NCBI GenBank assembly: GCA_021044545.1
Contig: CP087990.1
Span: forward strand, 2,294,001 to 2,358,000
Reading direction: 5' to 3'
From: Comamonadaceae bacterium M7527
GTDB lineage: Bacteria; Pseudomonadota; Gammaproteobacteria; Burkholderiales; Burkholderiaceae_C
Length of the DNA: 64,000 nt
Both the position numbers and the translations under genes were made by a program. The notes beneath the pieces were generated by a model. That model ran no database searches. It saw nothing but the letters and a program-made list of their open reading frames with translations, and was not told where the DNA came from. Within the stretch, counting starts at the first letter, position 1; each line of letters opens with the position of its first letter. Positions 35,066-44,413 of the stretch are shown in pieces.

Positions 35066-36211
35066 ATGAAATTTGTAGACGAAGCCACGATTGATATTGC
35101 CGCCGGTGATGGGGGCAATGGCTGTGCTTCGTTCCGCCACGAGAAGTACAAGGAGTTTGGCGGCCCCGACGGGGGCGACGGCGGCAGAGGTGGACACGTG
35201 TTCGCTATTGCCGACGTAGCACTCAATACATTGGTTGATTTTCGATTCGCCAGGCGCTTTGAGGGCAAGCGCGGTGAGCACGGCATGGGTTCAGACCTGT
35301 TTGGCGCAAAGGGCGACGACGTGGTGCTCAAAATGCCTGTGGGCACCATCATCACAGACGCGGAAACCGGCGAGGTGTTGCATGAGTTGCTGGTGCCAGG
35401 TGAAAAGATTGTGTTGGCCAAGGGTGGTGACGGTGGTTTTGGCAACCTGCACTACAAAAGCTCGACCAACCGTGCGCCACGCCAAAAAACATTGGGCTAC
35501 GAGGGCGAGCGCCTAACCGTCAAGTTGGAGCTTAAAGTGCTGGCAGACGTGGGTTTGCTGGGCATGCCCAATGCGGGCAAGTCCACACTGATTGCTGCGG
35601 TCTCGAATGCGCGCCCCAAAATTGCAGATTATCCGTTTACAACGCTGCACCCCAACTTAGGGGTGGTGCGCGTGGCCCCCGAGAAAAGTTTTGTCATTGC
35701 AGACGTGCCAGGCCTTATTGAGGGCGCGGCTGAGGGCGCGGGTCTGGGCCACCAGTTTTTGCGGCATTTGCAGCGTACGCGCTTGCTGTTGCATGTGGTG
35801 GATATGGCACCGTTTGACGAGGCGGTTGACCCAGTCGCGCAAGCCAAAGCCATTGTGGGCGAGCTTAAAAAATACGACAAGGACTTGTACAACAAGCCTC
35901 GCTGGTTGGTCCTGAACAAGTTGGATATGGTGGCGGCTGACAAGCGCGAAGCGTTGGTGGCTGATTTTGTCAAACGCATGAAGCACAAAGGCCCTGTGTT
36001 TGAAATCTCAGCGCTCACGCGTGAGGGCTGTGAAACACTAATGCTCAAAGTGTTTGAGCATGTGGCCAAGGTGGCCAAAGCCGAGCAGCCGCCAGTGCAA
36101 GCTGACCCACGTTTTGAGACCAAGTCAGACGGCTCTTTTGCGCCTTTGGCCACTGAGCTGTCTAAAGAGTTGCCAGATCACTTGGCAGATGATCCACGCT
36201 TTAGTCGCTAA
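35066..36211 (+). CDS. obg: GTPase Obg/CgtA
   Basis: Essential GTPase for late 50S assembly and stress control, 381 residues. The N-terminal glycine-rich Obg fold reads DEATIDIAAGDGGNGC and GGDGGRGGHV. The G1 loop is GMPNAGKSTL (about 167-176), G2 FTTLHPN, G3 DVPGLIEGA and G4 NKLD. No long acidic C-terminal domain is present, as usual in beta-proteobacteria. proB follows after 21 bases. Confidence 0.97.
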   Translation: MKFVDEATIDIAAGDGGNGCASFRHEKYKEFGGPDGGDGGRGGHVFAIADVALNTLVDFRFARRFEGKRGEHGMGSDLFGAKGDDVVLKMPVGTIITDAETGEVLHELLVPGEKIVLAKGGDGGFGNLHYKSSTNRAPRQKTLGYEGERLTVKLELKVLADVGLLGMPNAGKSTLIAAVSNARPKIADYPFTTLHPNLGVVRVAPEKSFVIADVPGLIEGAAEGAGLGHQFLRHLQRTRLLLHVVDMAPFDEAVDPVAQAKAIVGELKKYDKDLYNKPRWLVLNKLDMVAADKREALVADFVKRMKHKGPVFEISALTREGCETLMLKVFEHVAKVAKAEQPPVQADPRFETKSDGSFAPLATELSKELPDHLADDPRFSR

Positions 36212-36232
36212 ACAATCGACCCGTAACAAGCT

Positions 36233-37441
36233 ATGTCCGCCACACCAATTGGCAATTTGACTCAAACGCCAGCGCAGTGCGCGGTGTTGGCGAACGCAAA
36301 ACGCGTCGTGGTGAAGGTGGGCTCCAGCCTGGTCACCAACGAGGGGCGGGGTCTGGACGCCGATGCCATTGAGCATTGGGCCAGGCAGTTGGCCGTCCTG
36401 GTGGCTGACGGGCGAGAAGTCATCATGGTCAGCAGCGGCGCTATTGCAGAGGGCATGAAGCGCTTAGGCTGGGCCACACGTCCTCGTGAGGTGCACGAGC
36501 TGCAAGCCGCTGCTGCAGTGGGGCAAATGGGCCTGATTCACATGTACGAGAGCAAGCTGCGCGCCTTTGGTGTGGGCAGCGCCCAAGTACTGTTGACACA
36601 CGGCGACCTGGCCGACCGTGAGCGCTATCTCAACGCCAGAACCACGCTCACCACATTGTTAGACCTTGGTGTTGTGCCAGTGATCAACGAAAACGATACC
36701 GTGGTCAATGACGAGATCAAGGTAGGCGATAACGACACCTTGGGCGCTTTGGTGGCCAACCTGGTTGTGGCCGATGCGCTCATTATCTTGACGGATCAAG
36801 TTGGCTTGTACACAGCTGATCCCAGACACAACCCACAAGCGCAATTTGTAAACGTGGCTCGCGCTGGTGATGCCGCGCTTGAGTCCATGGCCGGTGGCGC
36901 TGGCTCGCTCATTGGCAAGGGCGGCATGATCACCAAGGTATTGGCGGCCAAACGCGCCGCCTCGTCAGGTGCCAGCACCGTGATTGCCTCCGGCCATGAG
37001 CCCGATGTGCTGGTGCGCTTGTGTCGGGGTGAGGCGATTGGCACATGGCTGATGGCCCAGACGGGTAAACACCAGGCGCGCAAGCGCTGGATGGCAGACC
37101 AGTTGCAGTTGCGTGGCGCAGTGGTGATTGACGATGGCGCGGTTGAAAAAGTCGCACTACAGGGCAAGAGCTTGTTGCCCATAGGCATGACGGCTGTACA
37201 AGGTGATTTTTCACGCGGTGATGTCATTGCCGTGCTCAATACAGCAGGCCAGGAAATAGCAAGAGGCTTGGCCAATTACGCCAGCTTGGAGGCGCGTTTG
37301 TTGTGCAAAAAGTCGTCGGCCCAGTTTGAGCAATTGCTGGGCTACGCTGCCGAACCTGAAATGGTGCACAGAACCAACCTGGTGCTGACCAATGTGGATG
37401 CAGGGTCTGCTGCCTTGGCGGGTGCAACGCTGGGCGCCTGA
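36233..37441 (+). CDS. proB: Glutamate 5-kinase
   Basis: First enzyme of proline synthesis, ATP phosphorylation of glutamate. It has 402 residues, about 30 longer than E. coli at the N-terminus. The amino-acid kinase domain starts RVVVKVGSSLVTNEGRG, with VSSGAIAEGMKRLGW, VVPVINENDTV and GTGGM-equivalent LIGKGGMITK. A C-terminal PUA domain (residues about 290-380, RGAVVIDDGAVEKVALQGKS) is present. It probably shares a transcript with obg. Its 3' end faces the CNP1-like gene. Confidence 0.96.
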   Translation: MSATPIGNLTQTPAQCAVLANAKRVVVKVGSSLVTNEGRGLDADAIEHWARQLAVLVADGREVIMVSSGAIAEGMKRLGWATRPREVHELQAAAAVGQMGLIHMYESKLRAFGVGSAQVLLTHGDLADRERYLNARTTLTTLLDLGVVPVINENDTVVNDEIKVGDNDTLGALVANLVVADALIILTDQVGLYTADPRHNPQAQFVNVARAGDAALESMAGGAGSLIGKGGMITKVLAAKRAASSGASTVIASGHEPDVLVRLCRGEAIGTWLMAQTGKHQARKRWMADQLQLRGAVVIDDGAVEKVALQGKSLLPIGMTAVQGDFSRGDVIAVLNTAGQEIARGLANYASLEARLLCKKSSAQFEQLLGYAAEPEMVHRTNLVLTNVDAGSAALAGATLGA

Positions 37442-37472
37442 GTCTCCAAGTTTGAGTGTCGGTTAGAGCGCG

Positions 37473-37988
37473 TCAGTAGGGTTTGCTGGCGTCTCGCAGC
37501 CGTTTGACGATTTGCTCAGCGGAGCCCCATACGATGCGCACATCGCAAAAGCCGTCGTTGGCTAAGGCCTGCGCATAGCGTGAGCTGGCGTGGCGCACCG
37601 CTGTCCACTGGGCATCGCCAAGTTCGCGCCAGCCGCTGTCTTTGCGCCAGCTGGCGTAAACCTTTACCTCGCGGGTATCGCAGCGCACACCTTCGTACAA
37701 CACATTCATGGCACCGCTGGGGCTTTGGGCAACCACCACATAGCGCACCACCTTGTCAGGCCCTACCGCGACTGTGGCGGGCGCTATGCCATAGCTCAGG
37801 CGCGACGAGCGTGATGGGTTGTCTATAGGTATCAGGCCGTCAAGCTCAAAGTGGGCAGGCGGTGTTTGCGCCTGTTCCTGCCACGGTGGTGGCTCTTCAA
37901 AGTTGTTGTTTTGTGCTGAAACTGCAACACTGGCCAGTGCGCCTATCAGCGCCACAACAAGCCTGAACAATTGATTGCGTGATTGCAT
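37473..37988 (-). CDS. Exported CNP1-like family protein
   Basis: A protein of 171 residues from ATG 37988. The N-terminal signal peptide (FRLVVALIGALASVAVSA) predicts cleavage after SVSA-type AVSAQ. The mature part contains YGIAPATVAVGPDKVVRYVVV, VRCDTREVKVYASW and a C-terminal cysteine region (DGFCDVRIVWGS). It matches the uncharacterised CNP1-like family that routinely sits between proB and rppH in Burkholderiales. The frame is open upstream to 38327, but that part overlaps rppH antiparallel sequence and lacks a signal peptide, so the internal start is preferred. The two cysteines could form a disulfide. Confidence 0.8.
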   Translation of the reverse strand: MQSRNQLFRLVVALIGALASVAVSAQNNNFEEPPPWQEQAQTPPAHFELDGLIPIDNPSRSSRLSYGIAPATVAVGPDKVVRYVVVAQSPSGAMNVLYEGVRCDTREVKVYASWRKDSGWRELGDAQWTAVRHASSRYAQALANDGFCDVRIVWGSAEQIVKRLRDASKPY

Positions 37989-38007
37989 ATGCGGTGAACC
38001 CGTTGCT

Positions 38008-38652
38008 TTATGTGGGGCTGTCTGTATCTGGGTTGGGGTGACCGGGGTCTGGGTCAAAGCTGGCGCCTGGCGGTAAGTCCATGGTGTGGTTGGCCAGGCC
38101 AAAGCCACGACGCACGGGTGCCTCGCGCGCGCTGTCGTTGTTGCGAGCGCCGCCACGCAAAAAACGATTGCGTGCATCGGCCTTTGGTACAAATCTGGCC
38201 AGCTCAGTGAGCGCCATTTCGTATACGCCACGCTTGAATGCCACGACCACGTCAAGTGGTACCCAATAGTCGTTCCAGCGCCATGCGTCAAACTCTGGGT
38301 GGTTGGTCGCGCGCAGGTTGAGGTCACCGTCGCGTCCGGTCAGACGCAGCAAGTACCAAATTTGTTTCTGGCCCTTGTAGTGGCCGCGCGACTCGCGCCT
38401 TATGAATCTGTCAGGCACCTCGTAGCGCAACCAATCACGTGTTCGAGCAACAATGCTGACATGCTCGGGCAGCAGCCCCACTTCCTCATGCAACTCGCGA
38501 AACATCGCTTGTTCTGGCGACTCACCACGGTCTATGCCGCCTTGCGGGAATTGCCAAGAGTGGGTGCGTATGCGCTTACCCCAAAACACTTGATTTTTTT
38601 GGTTGAGCAGAATGATGCCGACATTGGGCCTGAAGCCTTCTCGGTCGAGCAT
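38008..38652 (-). CDS. rppH: RNA pyrophosphohydrolase
   Basis: Nudix hydrolase that removes pyrophosphate from mRNA 5' ends and starts decay. It has 214 residues. ATG 38652 (LDREGFRPNVGIILLN) has GAGG seven bases upstream. The Nudix box is GGIDRGESPEQAMFRELHEEVGL. The C-terminal tail beyond residue ~160 is poorly conserved and Pro/Asp-rich, longer than in E. coli (176). The CNP1-like gene follows after 19 bases on the same strand, and proS diverges upstream. Confidence 0.95.
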   Translation of the reverse strand: MLDREGFRPNVGIILLNQKNQVFWGKRIRTHSWQFPQGGIDRGESPEQAMFRELHEEVGLLPEHVSIVARTRDWLRYEVPDRFIRRESRGHYKGQKQIWYLLRLTGRDGDLNLRATNHPEFDAWRWNDYWVPLDVVVAFKRGVYEMALTELARFVPKADARNRFLRGGARNNDSAREAPVRRGFGLANHTMDLPPGASFDPDPGHPNPDTDSPT

Positions 38653-38752
38653 AATAAACCTCAATTATTTGTTGGAGCCATTATGCACTGCCGTTGCCAC
38701 TTGCGACGGTTTTGCTGGCTTTGGCCTGTTACAAGCGCACACCAGAGTAGTT

Positions 38753-40498
38753 ATGAAAGCCAGTCAATTTTTAATCTCCACCCTCAAAGAGGCGCCAGCT
38801 GATGCCGAGGTGGTGAGCCATCAACTCATGACCCGTGCGGGCATGATTAAAAAAGTTGGTGCTGGCATTTACACCTACATGCCCATGGGCTTGCGTGTGA
38901 TTCACAAGGTGACCAATATTGTGCGTGAGGAGATGAACCGCGCAGGCGCCGTTGAGCTCGCTATGCCAGTGATTCAGCCTGCAGAGTTGTGGGCAGAGAC
39001 CAAACGCTTTGACACCATGGGGCCAGAGCTGCTGCGTATCAAAGACCGGCACGGTCGTGACTTTGTGGTGCAGCCCACCAGCGAAGAGGTGATTACAGAC
39101 GTTGCCCGCGCCGAGTTTCGTTCTTACAAGCAATTGCCGAAAAACTTGTACCAGATTCAAACCAAGTTCAGGGACGAGCGCCGTCCCAGGTTTGGTTTGA
39201 TGCGTGGGCGTGAGTTCATCATGAAAGATGCCTACAGCTTTGACCGCGATGCAGATGCAGCCAAAGCAAGCTACCAAGTCATGGCAACGGCCTACCGCGC
39301 CATTTTTGACCGCTTTGGCTTGACCTACCGCGCCGTTGCGGCCGACAGCGGCGCTATTGGCGGCGACTTGTCCGAAGAGTTTCAGGTCATTGCTGCTACT
39401 GGCGAAGACGCCATCGTGTACTGCCCTGACAGCGAGTACGCGGCCAATATGGAAAAAGCGCACGCCCTGGCCCCAACAGGCACTGCGCCCGCAGCCACCA
39501 AAGCAATGGCTTGTACGCCCACGCCCAATGCCAGCACTTGCGCTGACGTGGCCAAGTTGCTGAACTTGCCTTTGCGTGCAACGGTGAAGTCATTGGTGTT
39601 GGCTACAGAGCCTTTGCTGGAGGACGGCAGCACTGGGCCTGTGCAAGTGTGGCTGCTACTGCTGCGCGGCGACCACGACATGAACGAAGTGAAAGTGGGC
39701 AAGCTCGCGCAGTTTTCCAACGGCTTTAGATTTGCCACCACTGAAGAAATTGAAGACCACTTTGGCTGCAAACCCGGCTACTTGGGACCTATCAACACCG
39801 TTAAACCCGTTGCGTTGTTGGTGGACCTTGAAGTGGCCGTCATGAGCGACTGGGTGTGCGGTGCCAACCAGCCAGACCACCACATGACAGGCGTGAACTG
39901 GGGCCGCGACATTGAGCTACCCGCTGCAGTAGCCGACATTCGCAATGTTGTGGCTGGTGACAAGTCACCAGACGGCAAGGGCGAGTTGGCCATAGAGCGC
40001 GGCATTGAAGTGGGCCACATTTTTTACTTGGGTAACAAATATTCCAAGGCCATGGATGCGACTTTCCTGGACAACAACGGCAAGCCAGCTCACTTCGAAA
40101 TGGGCTGCTACGGTATTGGTGTGACGCGTTTGCCAGCAGCTGCTGTCGAGCAAAACCACGACGAGCGCGGCATGATTTGGCCAGATGCCATTGCGCCGTT
40201 TACCTTGGTGATTTGCCCTATCAACATGGACAGAAGCGAGCTGGTAAAAGAGACCGCTTACAAGCTCTACAACGAGTTGCTTGGCGCTGGTGTGGATGTG
40301 ATGCTGGACGACAGGGGAGAGCGCCCAGGTGCCATGCTGGCCGACTGGGAGCTTATTGGCGTGCCTCACCGCGTGGTGCTGGGCGACCGTGGTCTGCAAG
40401 CCGGTGAGGTGGAATACCAACAACGCCGCGATACAGAGTCAACCAGGTTGCCAATAGACGGCTTGGCGCAGGCGTTGCTGGCAAAGCTTGGCCACTAA
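38753..40498 (+). CDS. proS: Prolyl-tRNA synthetase
   Basis: Class II synthetase of the long bacterial type, 581 residues from ATG 38753 (KASQFLISTLKEAPADAE). Motif 1 region GMIKKVGAGIYTYMPMGLRV, motif 2 FRDERRPRFGLMRGREFIMKDAYSF and motif 3 GCYGIGVTRLPAAAVEQ are present. An editing (INS) domain occupies about residues 240-400, which hydrolyses Ala-tRNA(Pro). The frame is open to 38603, but that extension runs across the rppH promoter and is not conserved. Confidence 0.97.
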   Translation: MKASQFLISTLKEAPADAEVVSHQLMTRAGMIKKVGAGIYTYMPMGLRVIHKVTNIVREEMNRAGAVELAMPVIQPAELWAETKRFDTMGPELLRIKDRHGRDFVVQPTSEEVITDVARAEFRSYKQLPKNLYQIQTKFRDERRPRFGLMRGREFIMKDAYSFDRDADAAKASYQVMATAYRAIFDRFGLTYRAVAADSGAIGGDLSEEFQVIAATGEDAIVYCPDSEYAANMEKAHALAPTGTAPAATKAMACTPTPNASTCADVAKLLNLPLRATVKSLVLATEPLLEDGSTGPVQVWLLLLRGDHDMNEVKVGKLAQFSNGFRFATTEEIEDHFGCKPGYLGPINTVKPVALLVDLEVAVMSDWVCGANQPDHHMTGVNWGRDIELPAAVADIRNVVAGDKSPDGKGELAIERGIEVGHIFYLGNKYSKAMDATFLDNNGKPAHFEMGCYGIGVTRLPAAAVEQNHDERGMIWPDAIAPFTLVICPINMDRSELVKETAYKLYNELLGAGVDVMLDDRGERPGAMLADWELIGVPHRVVLGDRGLQAGEVEYQQRRDTESTRLPIDGLAQALLAKLGH

Positions 40499-40542
40499 GT
40501 TGCCTGCATACCGCGCTTCACTGTCCAACAGGTCGTGCAATC

Positions 40543-40569
40543 AATAAGTAGTGTGATAAATAAGTAGTG
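40543..40569 (+). repeat. 11-bp direct repeat downstream of proS
   Basis: AATAAGTAGTG at 40543-40553 and again at 40559-40569, separated by five bases. No known function. Confidence 0.7.
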
Positions 40570-40589
40570 CTGCAAAAAGGTAGCGCAAC

Positions 40590-40617
40590 AAAAAAGCCAC
40601 CCTGGGGTGGCTTTTTT
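40590..40617. terminator. Bidirectional terminator between proS and grxD
   Basis: A6, GCCACCC / GGGTGGC stem with a very short loop, T6. It suits both convergent genes. Confidence 0.88.
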
Positions 40618-40636
40618 GCATTTGAGGTGTCTTGGC

Positions 40637-40963
40637 TTAAGAAGCTGCGCCGCCGAACAGCTGTTGCATTTCACCAGACTCGTACATCTCCATCATGATG
40701 TCCGAGCCGCCTATGAACTCGCCTTTAACGTACAGCTGCGGAATCGTAGGCCACTGGCTGTAGTCCTTGATACCTTGGCGCACAACGGGGTCCTCGAGTA
40801 CGTTCACAGTTTTGAGCGCCTTGGTGTCTACACCGCAGGCCTTCAAAATTTGCACGGCACGACCAGAGAAGCCACATTGCGGAAAGCTGGCGGTTCCCTT
40901 CATGAACAAGACCACGTCGTTGCTTTTTACCAATTGGTCAATTTGTTGCTGGGCGTCGCTCAT
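40637..40963 (-). CDS. grxD: Monothiol glutaredoxin (Grx4 type)
   Basis: Fe-S cluster carrier glutaredoxin of 108 residues. The monothiol site is CGFS (PQCGFSGRAVQIL), with a preceding KGT loop (FMKGTASFPQ), a WPTIPQLYVKGEFIGGSDI glutathione-binding segment and a C-terminal MYESGEMQQLF. It is the last gene of a hemA-prfA-prmC-grxD run read on the minus strand. Confidence 0.95.
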   Translation of the reverse strand: MSDAQQQIDQLVKSNDVVLFMKGTASFPQCGFSGRAVQILKACGVDTKALKTVNVLEDPVVRQGIKDYSQWPTIPQLYVKGEFIGGSDIMMEMYESGEMQQLFGGAAS

Positions 40964-41059
40964 ATTTCTCTCCGGTCAAAAAAAGTGTGTCGCGCTGTGC
41001 GATTGGAATAGCTGACATTATTCCACGCCAAGGCGTCATTGGCACTGGCTGCATGCGAA

Positions 41060-41893
41060 TTACACCCACTGCCCGCCAGTGCATCGAATATGCCCGCCTA
41101 AATCCTGGCGGTGCTGCACGTTGGTAAAGCCCGCCAGCTGCAGCAGCTGGCCCACCGCCTGGGATTGATTCCAGCCATGCTCCAGCAGCAGCCATGCATT
41201 GGGCTGCAGGTGTTGCGCAGCGGTTTGTGTGATGTGGCGTATGTCCTTCAGGCCGTCTGTGCCACTGGTGAGTGCGGATTGGGGCTCAAACTGCAGCTGT
41301 GCCATGTGCGGGTCGTCCAGCTCTATGTAGGGCGGGTTACTCACTATCAGGCTAAAGCGTTGTTGTCCAAGGGCCTGCAGCCAGTTGCTGTGCAGCCACT
41401 GTACGGCCAAGCCCAGTTGTGCGCCATTGTGTTGGGCCACCGCCAGGGCCTGCTCGCTGCTGTCTAGTGCCGTCACTTGCGCGCTGGGCGCGTTGGCTTT
41501 GATGGCCAGGGCAATTGCGCCGCTGCCAGTGCCCAAGTCCAATACTGTTGGCGCGTTAGTGGGCGCATGTAGCACTATGTCTAGTGCCCATTGCACCAAG
41601 GTTTCGGTGTCTGGTCTGGGTACCAGCACGGCAGGAGATACGGCAAGCGTCAGGCCAAAAAACTCTTTTTCTCCCACCAAGTAGGCGAGTGGTTGGCCTT
41701 GGGCCCTGGCGTGCACCAGCTGCTCAAAGTGTTGCCATTGCGCAGGCGACATAACGTGGTCGTCATGCGCTATGAGCCAGGCGCGGTCTTGCTGCTGGCG
41801 GCCAAGCGCGTGCAGTGCCAGCAACTGGGCGTCCAGGCGGTCTAGCTGTTGCGTGCTGGCAAATGCCAGTGCCTGCGCAATCGTGTGGCTCAT
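41060..41893 (-). CDS. prmC: Peptide chain release factor N5-glutamine methyltransferase
   Basis: SAM-dependent enzyme that methylates the GGQ glutamine of RF1/RF2. It has 277 residues from ATG 41893. The N-terminal helical domain binds the release factor. The methyltransferase domain has VLDLGTGSGAIALAI and the catalytic NPPYIE, preceded by VLVPRPDTETLV. It starts four bases after the prfA stop, so enzyme and substrate are co-expressed. The frame is open upstream through the prfA end but without family similarity. Confidence 0.96.
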   Translation of the reverse strand: MSHTIAQALAFASTQQLDRLDAQLLALHALGRQQQDRAWLIAHDDHVMSPAQWQHFEQLVHARAQGQPLAYLVGEKEFFGLTLAVSPAVLVPRPDTETLVQWALDIVLHAPTNAPTVLDLGTGSGAIALAIKANAPSAQVTALDSSEQALAVAQHNGAQLGLAVQWLHSNWLQALGQQRFSLIVSNPPYIELDDPHMAQLQFEPQSALTSGTDGLKDIRHITQTAAQHLQPNAWLLLEHGWNQSQAVGQLLQLAGFTNVQHRQDLGGHIRCTGGQWV

Positions 41894-41897
41894 ACGC

Positions 41898-42986
41898 TTA
41901 GCTATTGCTGGCGTTTTCCAGCTCGGCCATCTGCTGTGCGCCTCGCGCCAGTTGCAGCTGGTGTACCACGTCGCCCAAATCGCCCTCCATGGCCTGGGCC
42001 AGTTTGTACAAGGTGAGGTTGATGCGGTGGTCTGTGATACGCCCTTGCGGGTAGTTGTAGGTGCGTATGCGGTCAGATCGGTCACCACTGCCAATGAGGC
42101 CCTTGCGCTGCGCTGCTTCCTTGGCTTCGCGCACGCTGCGTTCGGCCTCGGCAATACGTGCGACCAGCACTTGCATGGCCTTGGCTTTGTTGCGGTGCTG
42201 GCTGCGGTCGTCCTGGCATTCGGCTACCGTACCCGTAGGTATGTGGGTGATACGCACGGCTGAGTCTGTTTTGTTGATGTGCTGGCCGCCTGCACCGCTG
42301 GCGCGGTAGGTGTCTATGCGCAAGTCTGCTGGATTGAGCTGTACGGCCTGGGTCTCGTCTGGCTCTGGCATCACGGCTACCGTGCAAGCGCTGGTATGTA
42401 TGCGGCCTTGCGTCTCTGTTGCTGGTACCCGCTGTACACGGTGTCCACCTGACTCAAAGCGCAAGAGACCGTAGGCGTTCTTGCCAATAATGCGCATCAC
42501 CACCTCTTTGTAGCCACCCAGTTCAGACTCGGATTCGCTGATCAGCTCCATGCGCAGCCCAGCGGACTCGCAGTAGCGTGTATACATGCGCAGCAAGTCG
42601 CCAGCAAACAAGGCCGACTCGTCACCGCCGGTGCCTGCGCGAATCTCGATAAAGCAATTGCGCTCGTCGTCAGGGTCTTTGGGCAGTAACAGCGTTTGCA
42701 GCTGCTCGTTGAGGCTTTGCATGTCGGCCTCGCATGCGGCAATTTCCTCTTCCGCCATAGCCGCCATATCGGGGTCGCCCAGCATGTCGCGCGCACCGGC
42801 TTGGTCTGCCTCGCGTTGTTGGTATTGCTTGTACAAAGCCACCAGTTCAGACAGCTCGGTGTGCTCTTTGCTCAATGCTCTAAAGCGATCCATATTGGCC
42901 ACCACGTCTGGGGCACTGAGCAGCGCGTCTAGTTCTTCAAGACGCCAGGTTTGGCGCTCAAGTGTTTGCTGGACAAAGGGTTTCAT
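41898..42986 (-). CDS. prfA: Peptide chain release factor 1
   Basis: Reads UAA/UAG stop codons and triggers peptide release. It has 362 residues. The codon-recognition tripeptide of RF1 appears as PAT in RVQRVPATETQGR (RF2 would have SPF). The catalytic loop is GAGGQHINKTDSAVR, whose Gln is the target of the PrmC encoded next. The long N-terminal helical domain is complete. Confidence 0.97.
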   Translation of the reverse strand: MKPFVQQTLERQTWRLEELDALLSAPDVVANMDRFRALSKEHTELSELVALYKQYQQREADQAGARDMLGDPDMAAMAEEEIAACEADMQSLNEQLQTLLLPKDPDDERNCFIEIRAGTGGDESALFAGDLLRMYTRYCESAGLRMELISESESELGGYKEVVMRIIGKNAYGLLRFESGGHRVQRVPATETQGRIHTSACTVAVMPEPDETQAVQLNPADLRIDTYRASGAGGQHINKTDSAVRITHIPTGTVAECQDDRSQHRNKAKAMQVLVARIAEAERSVREAKEAAQRKGLIGSGDRSDRIRTYNYPQGRITDHRINLTLYKLAQAMEGDLGDVVHQLQLARGAQQMAELENASNS

Positions 42987-43087
42987 AGGCTGACGTATTG
43001 GTGTGGCTTGTGTGTAGGGTGTTGCGCGGTGGGCGTTGCCGGCAGGCTGCGCATGGGCGCAACAGCAATGGGGGCTTGTGGGCGCGG

Positions 43088-44356
43088 CTAACGCTGGCGA
43101 TCAGCGCCGCGCAAAAACAAGCGCTCTATGGCTTGCTGGCTGTTGCTGGCTTGCTCAGGGTCGCCAGACTGCAGCTCGGCCATAGCGCCGTGCAGCATTT
43201 TCTGGGTGAGGCCTTTGGCCAAAGCTTGCAAAGCTTGCTCGGGTGAGGCGCCTTTGGCCAATAGTTTGCGCGCGCGTGCCAGTTCAGTTTCGCGCCAAAA
43301 CCCAGCTTGCTGTTGCAAGGCTTGTATGGTGGGCACGCGGGTGCGTTGGTCCATCCACTGCATAAAGCCGCGCACGCCGTTGTCAATAATTGCCTCAGCT
43401 TGTGCTACGGCGGCTTGGCGGCTGTCGCGCCCAGTCTGTACCACGGCTGCCAGGTCGTCCACTGTGTACAGGTAGACGTCGTCCAAGGCTTTCACATCAG
43501 GCTCAATGTCACGCGGCACGGCCAAATCCACCATGAACATGGGCTTGTGGCGGCGCTTTTTGAGGGCACGCTCTACGGCGCCCAAGCCAATAAGCGGCAA
43601 GGTGCTGGCCGTGCAGCTGATCACCACGTCAAAGTCATGCAAACTGTCTGGCAAGTCAGACAAAGCCATGGTGGTGGCACCAAAGCGAGCCGCCAAGGAT
43701 TCACCTCGCTGTGCAGTGCGGTTGGTGATGACCATGCGTTTGGGTGACTTGGCGGCAAAGTGGGTGGCGGCCAGCTCTATCATGTCGCCAGCGCCTACAA
43801 ACAGCACGGACAAGTCTTTGATGTCTTCAAACAATTGGCTTGCCAGGCGTACGGCGGCTGCCGTCATGCTGATAGAGTGCGCGCCGATTTCGGTAACGGT
43901 ACGCACCTCTTTGGCCACAGCAAATGAGCGCTGAAACAGCTGGTGCAAGGTGGTGCCCAAGGCACCTGCAGATTCTGCAGCGCGCACGGCGTCTTTCATT
44001 TGGCCCAAGATTTGGGCCTCGCCCAACACCATACTGTCCAGGCCACAGGCCACGCGAAACGCGTGTCTGGCCACTTCACTGTCTTTGAGGGTGTAAGAAT
44101 GGCTGCGAAGGGTTTGAGTGGGCACGCCACCGGCATGGGCCAGCCAGTCCAGGCTGCGCTCAAGTGACTGCAGGTCACCAGAGCCGTAAATTTCGGTGCG
44201 GTTGCAAGTTGACAACAGCGTGGCCTCTGGCCCACCTGTCAGGGCCTCGCGCAAGCGTTGCACCGTGGGGGCCAGCTGGTCAGTGGCCACGGCAAAGCGA
44301 CCGCGCACATCCAGGGGCGCCGTTTCGTGGTTGATGCCAAGGGCCCAGACGGTCAT
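43088..44356 (-). CDS. hemA: Glutamyl-tRNA reductase
   Basis: First committed step of tetrapyrrole synthesis by the C5 route, reducing Glu-tRNA to glutamate semialdehyde. It has 422 residues from ATG 44356 (TVWALGINHETAPLDVRG). The catalytic Cys lies in STCNRTEIY, with GLDSMVLGEAQILGQMKDA for tRNA/substrate binding, VGAGDMIELAATHF for NADPH, and a C-terminal dimerisation helix region. The frame is open to 44452 but without similarity. It heads the hemA-prfA-prmC-grxD series, with a 101-base gap before prfA. Confidence 0.96.
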   Translation of the reverse strand: MTVWALGINHETAPLDVRGRFAVATDQLAPTVQRLREALTGGPEATLLSTCNRTEIYGSGDLQSLERSLDWLAHAGGVPTQTLRSHSYTLKDSEVARHAFRVACGLDSMVLGEAQILGQMKDAVRAAESAGALGTTLHQLFQRSFAVAKEVRTVTEIGAHSISMTAAAVRLASQLFEDIKDLSVLFVGAGDMIELAATHFAAKSPKRMVITNRTAQRGESLAARFGATTMALSDLPDSLHDFDVVISCTASTLPLIGLGAVERALKKRRHKPMFMVDLAVPRDIEPDVKALDDVYLYTVDDLAAVVQTGRDSRQAAVAQAEAIIDNGVRGFMQWMDQRTRVPTIQALQQQAGFWRETELARARKLLAKGASPEQALQALAKGLTQKMLHGAMAELQSGDPEQASNSQQAIERLFLRGADRQR

Positions 44357-44413
44357 TGCGACATTATAAAATCTATCTGCTGTGCGCACCGGCGCACCCA
44401 AAGGAGCCCTCGC

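Noticed and set aside
38603..38752. N-terminal extension of prolyl-tRNA synthetase
   Set aside because: It overlaps the start of divergent rppH and is not conserved; ATG 38753 begins the family sequence.
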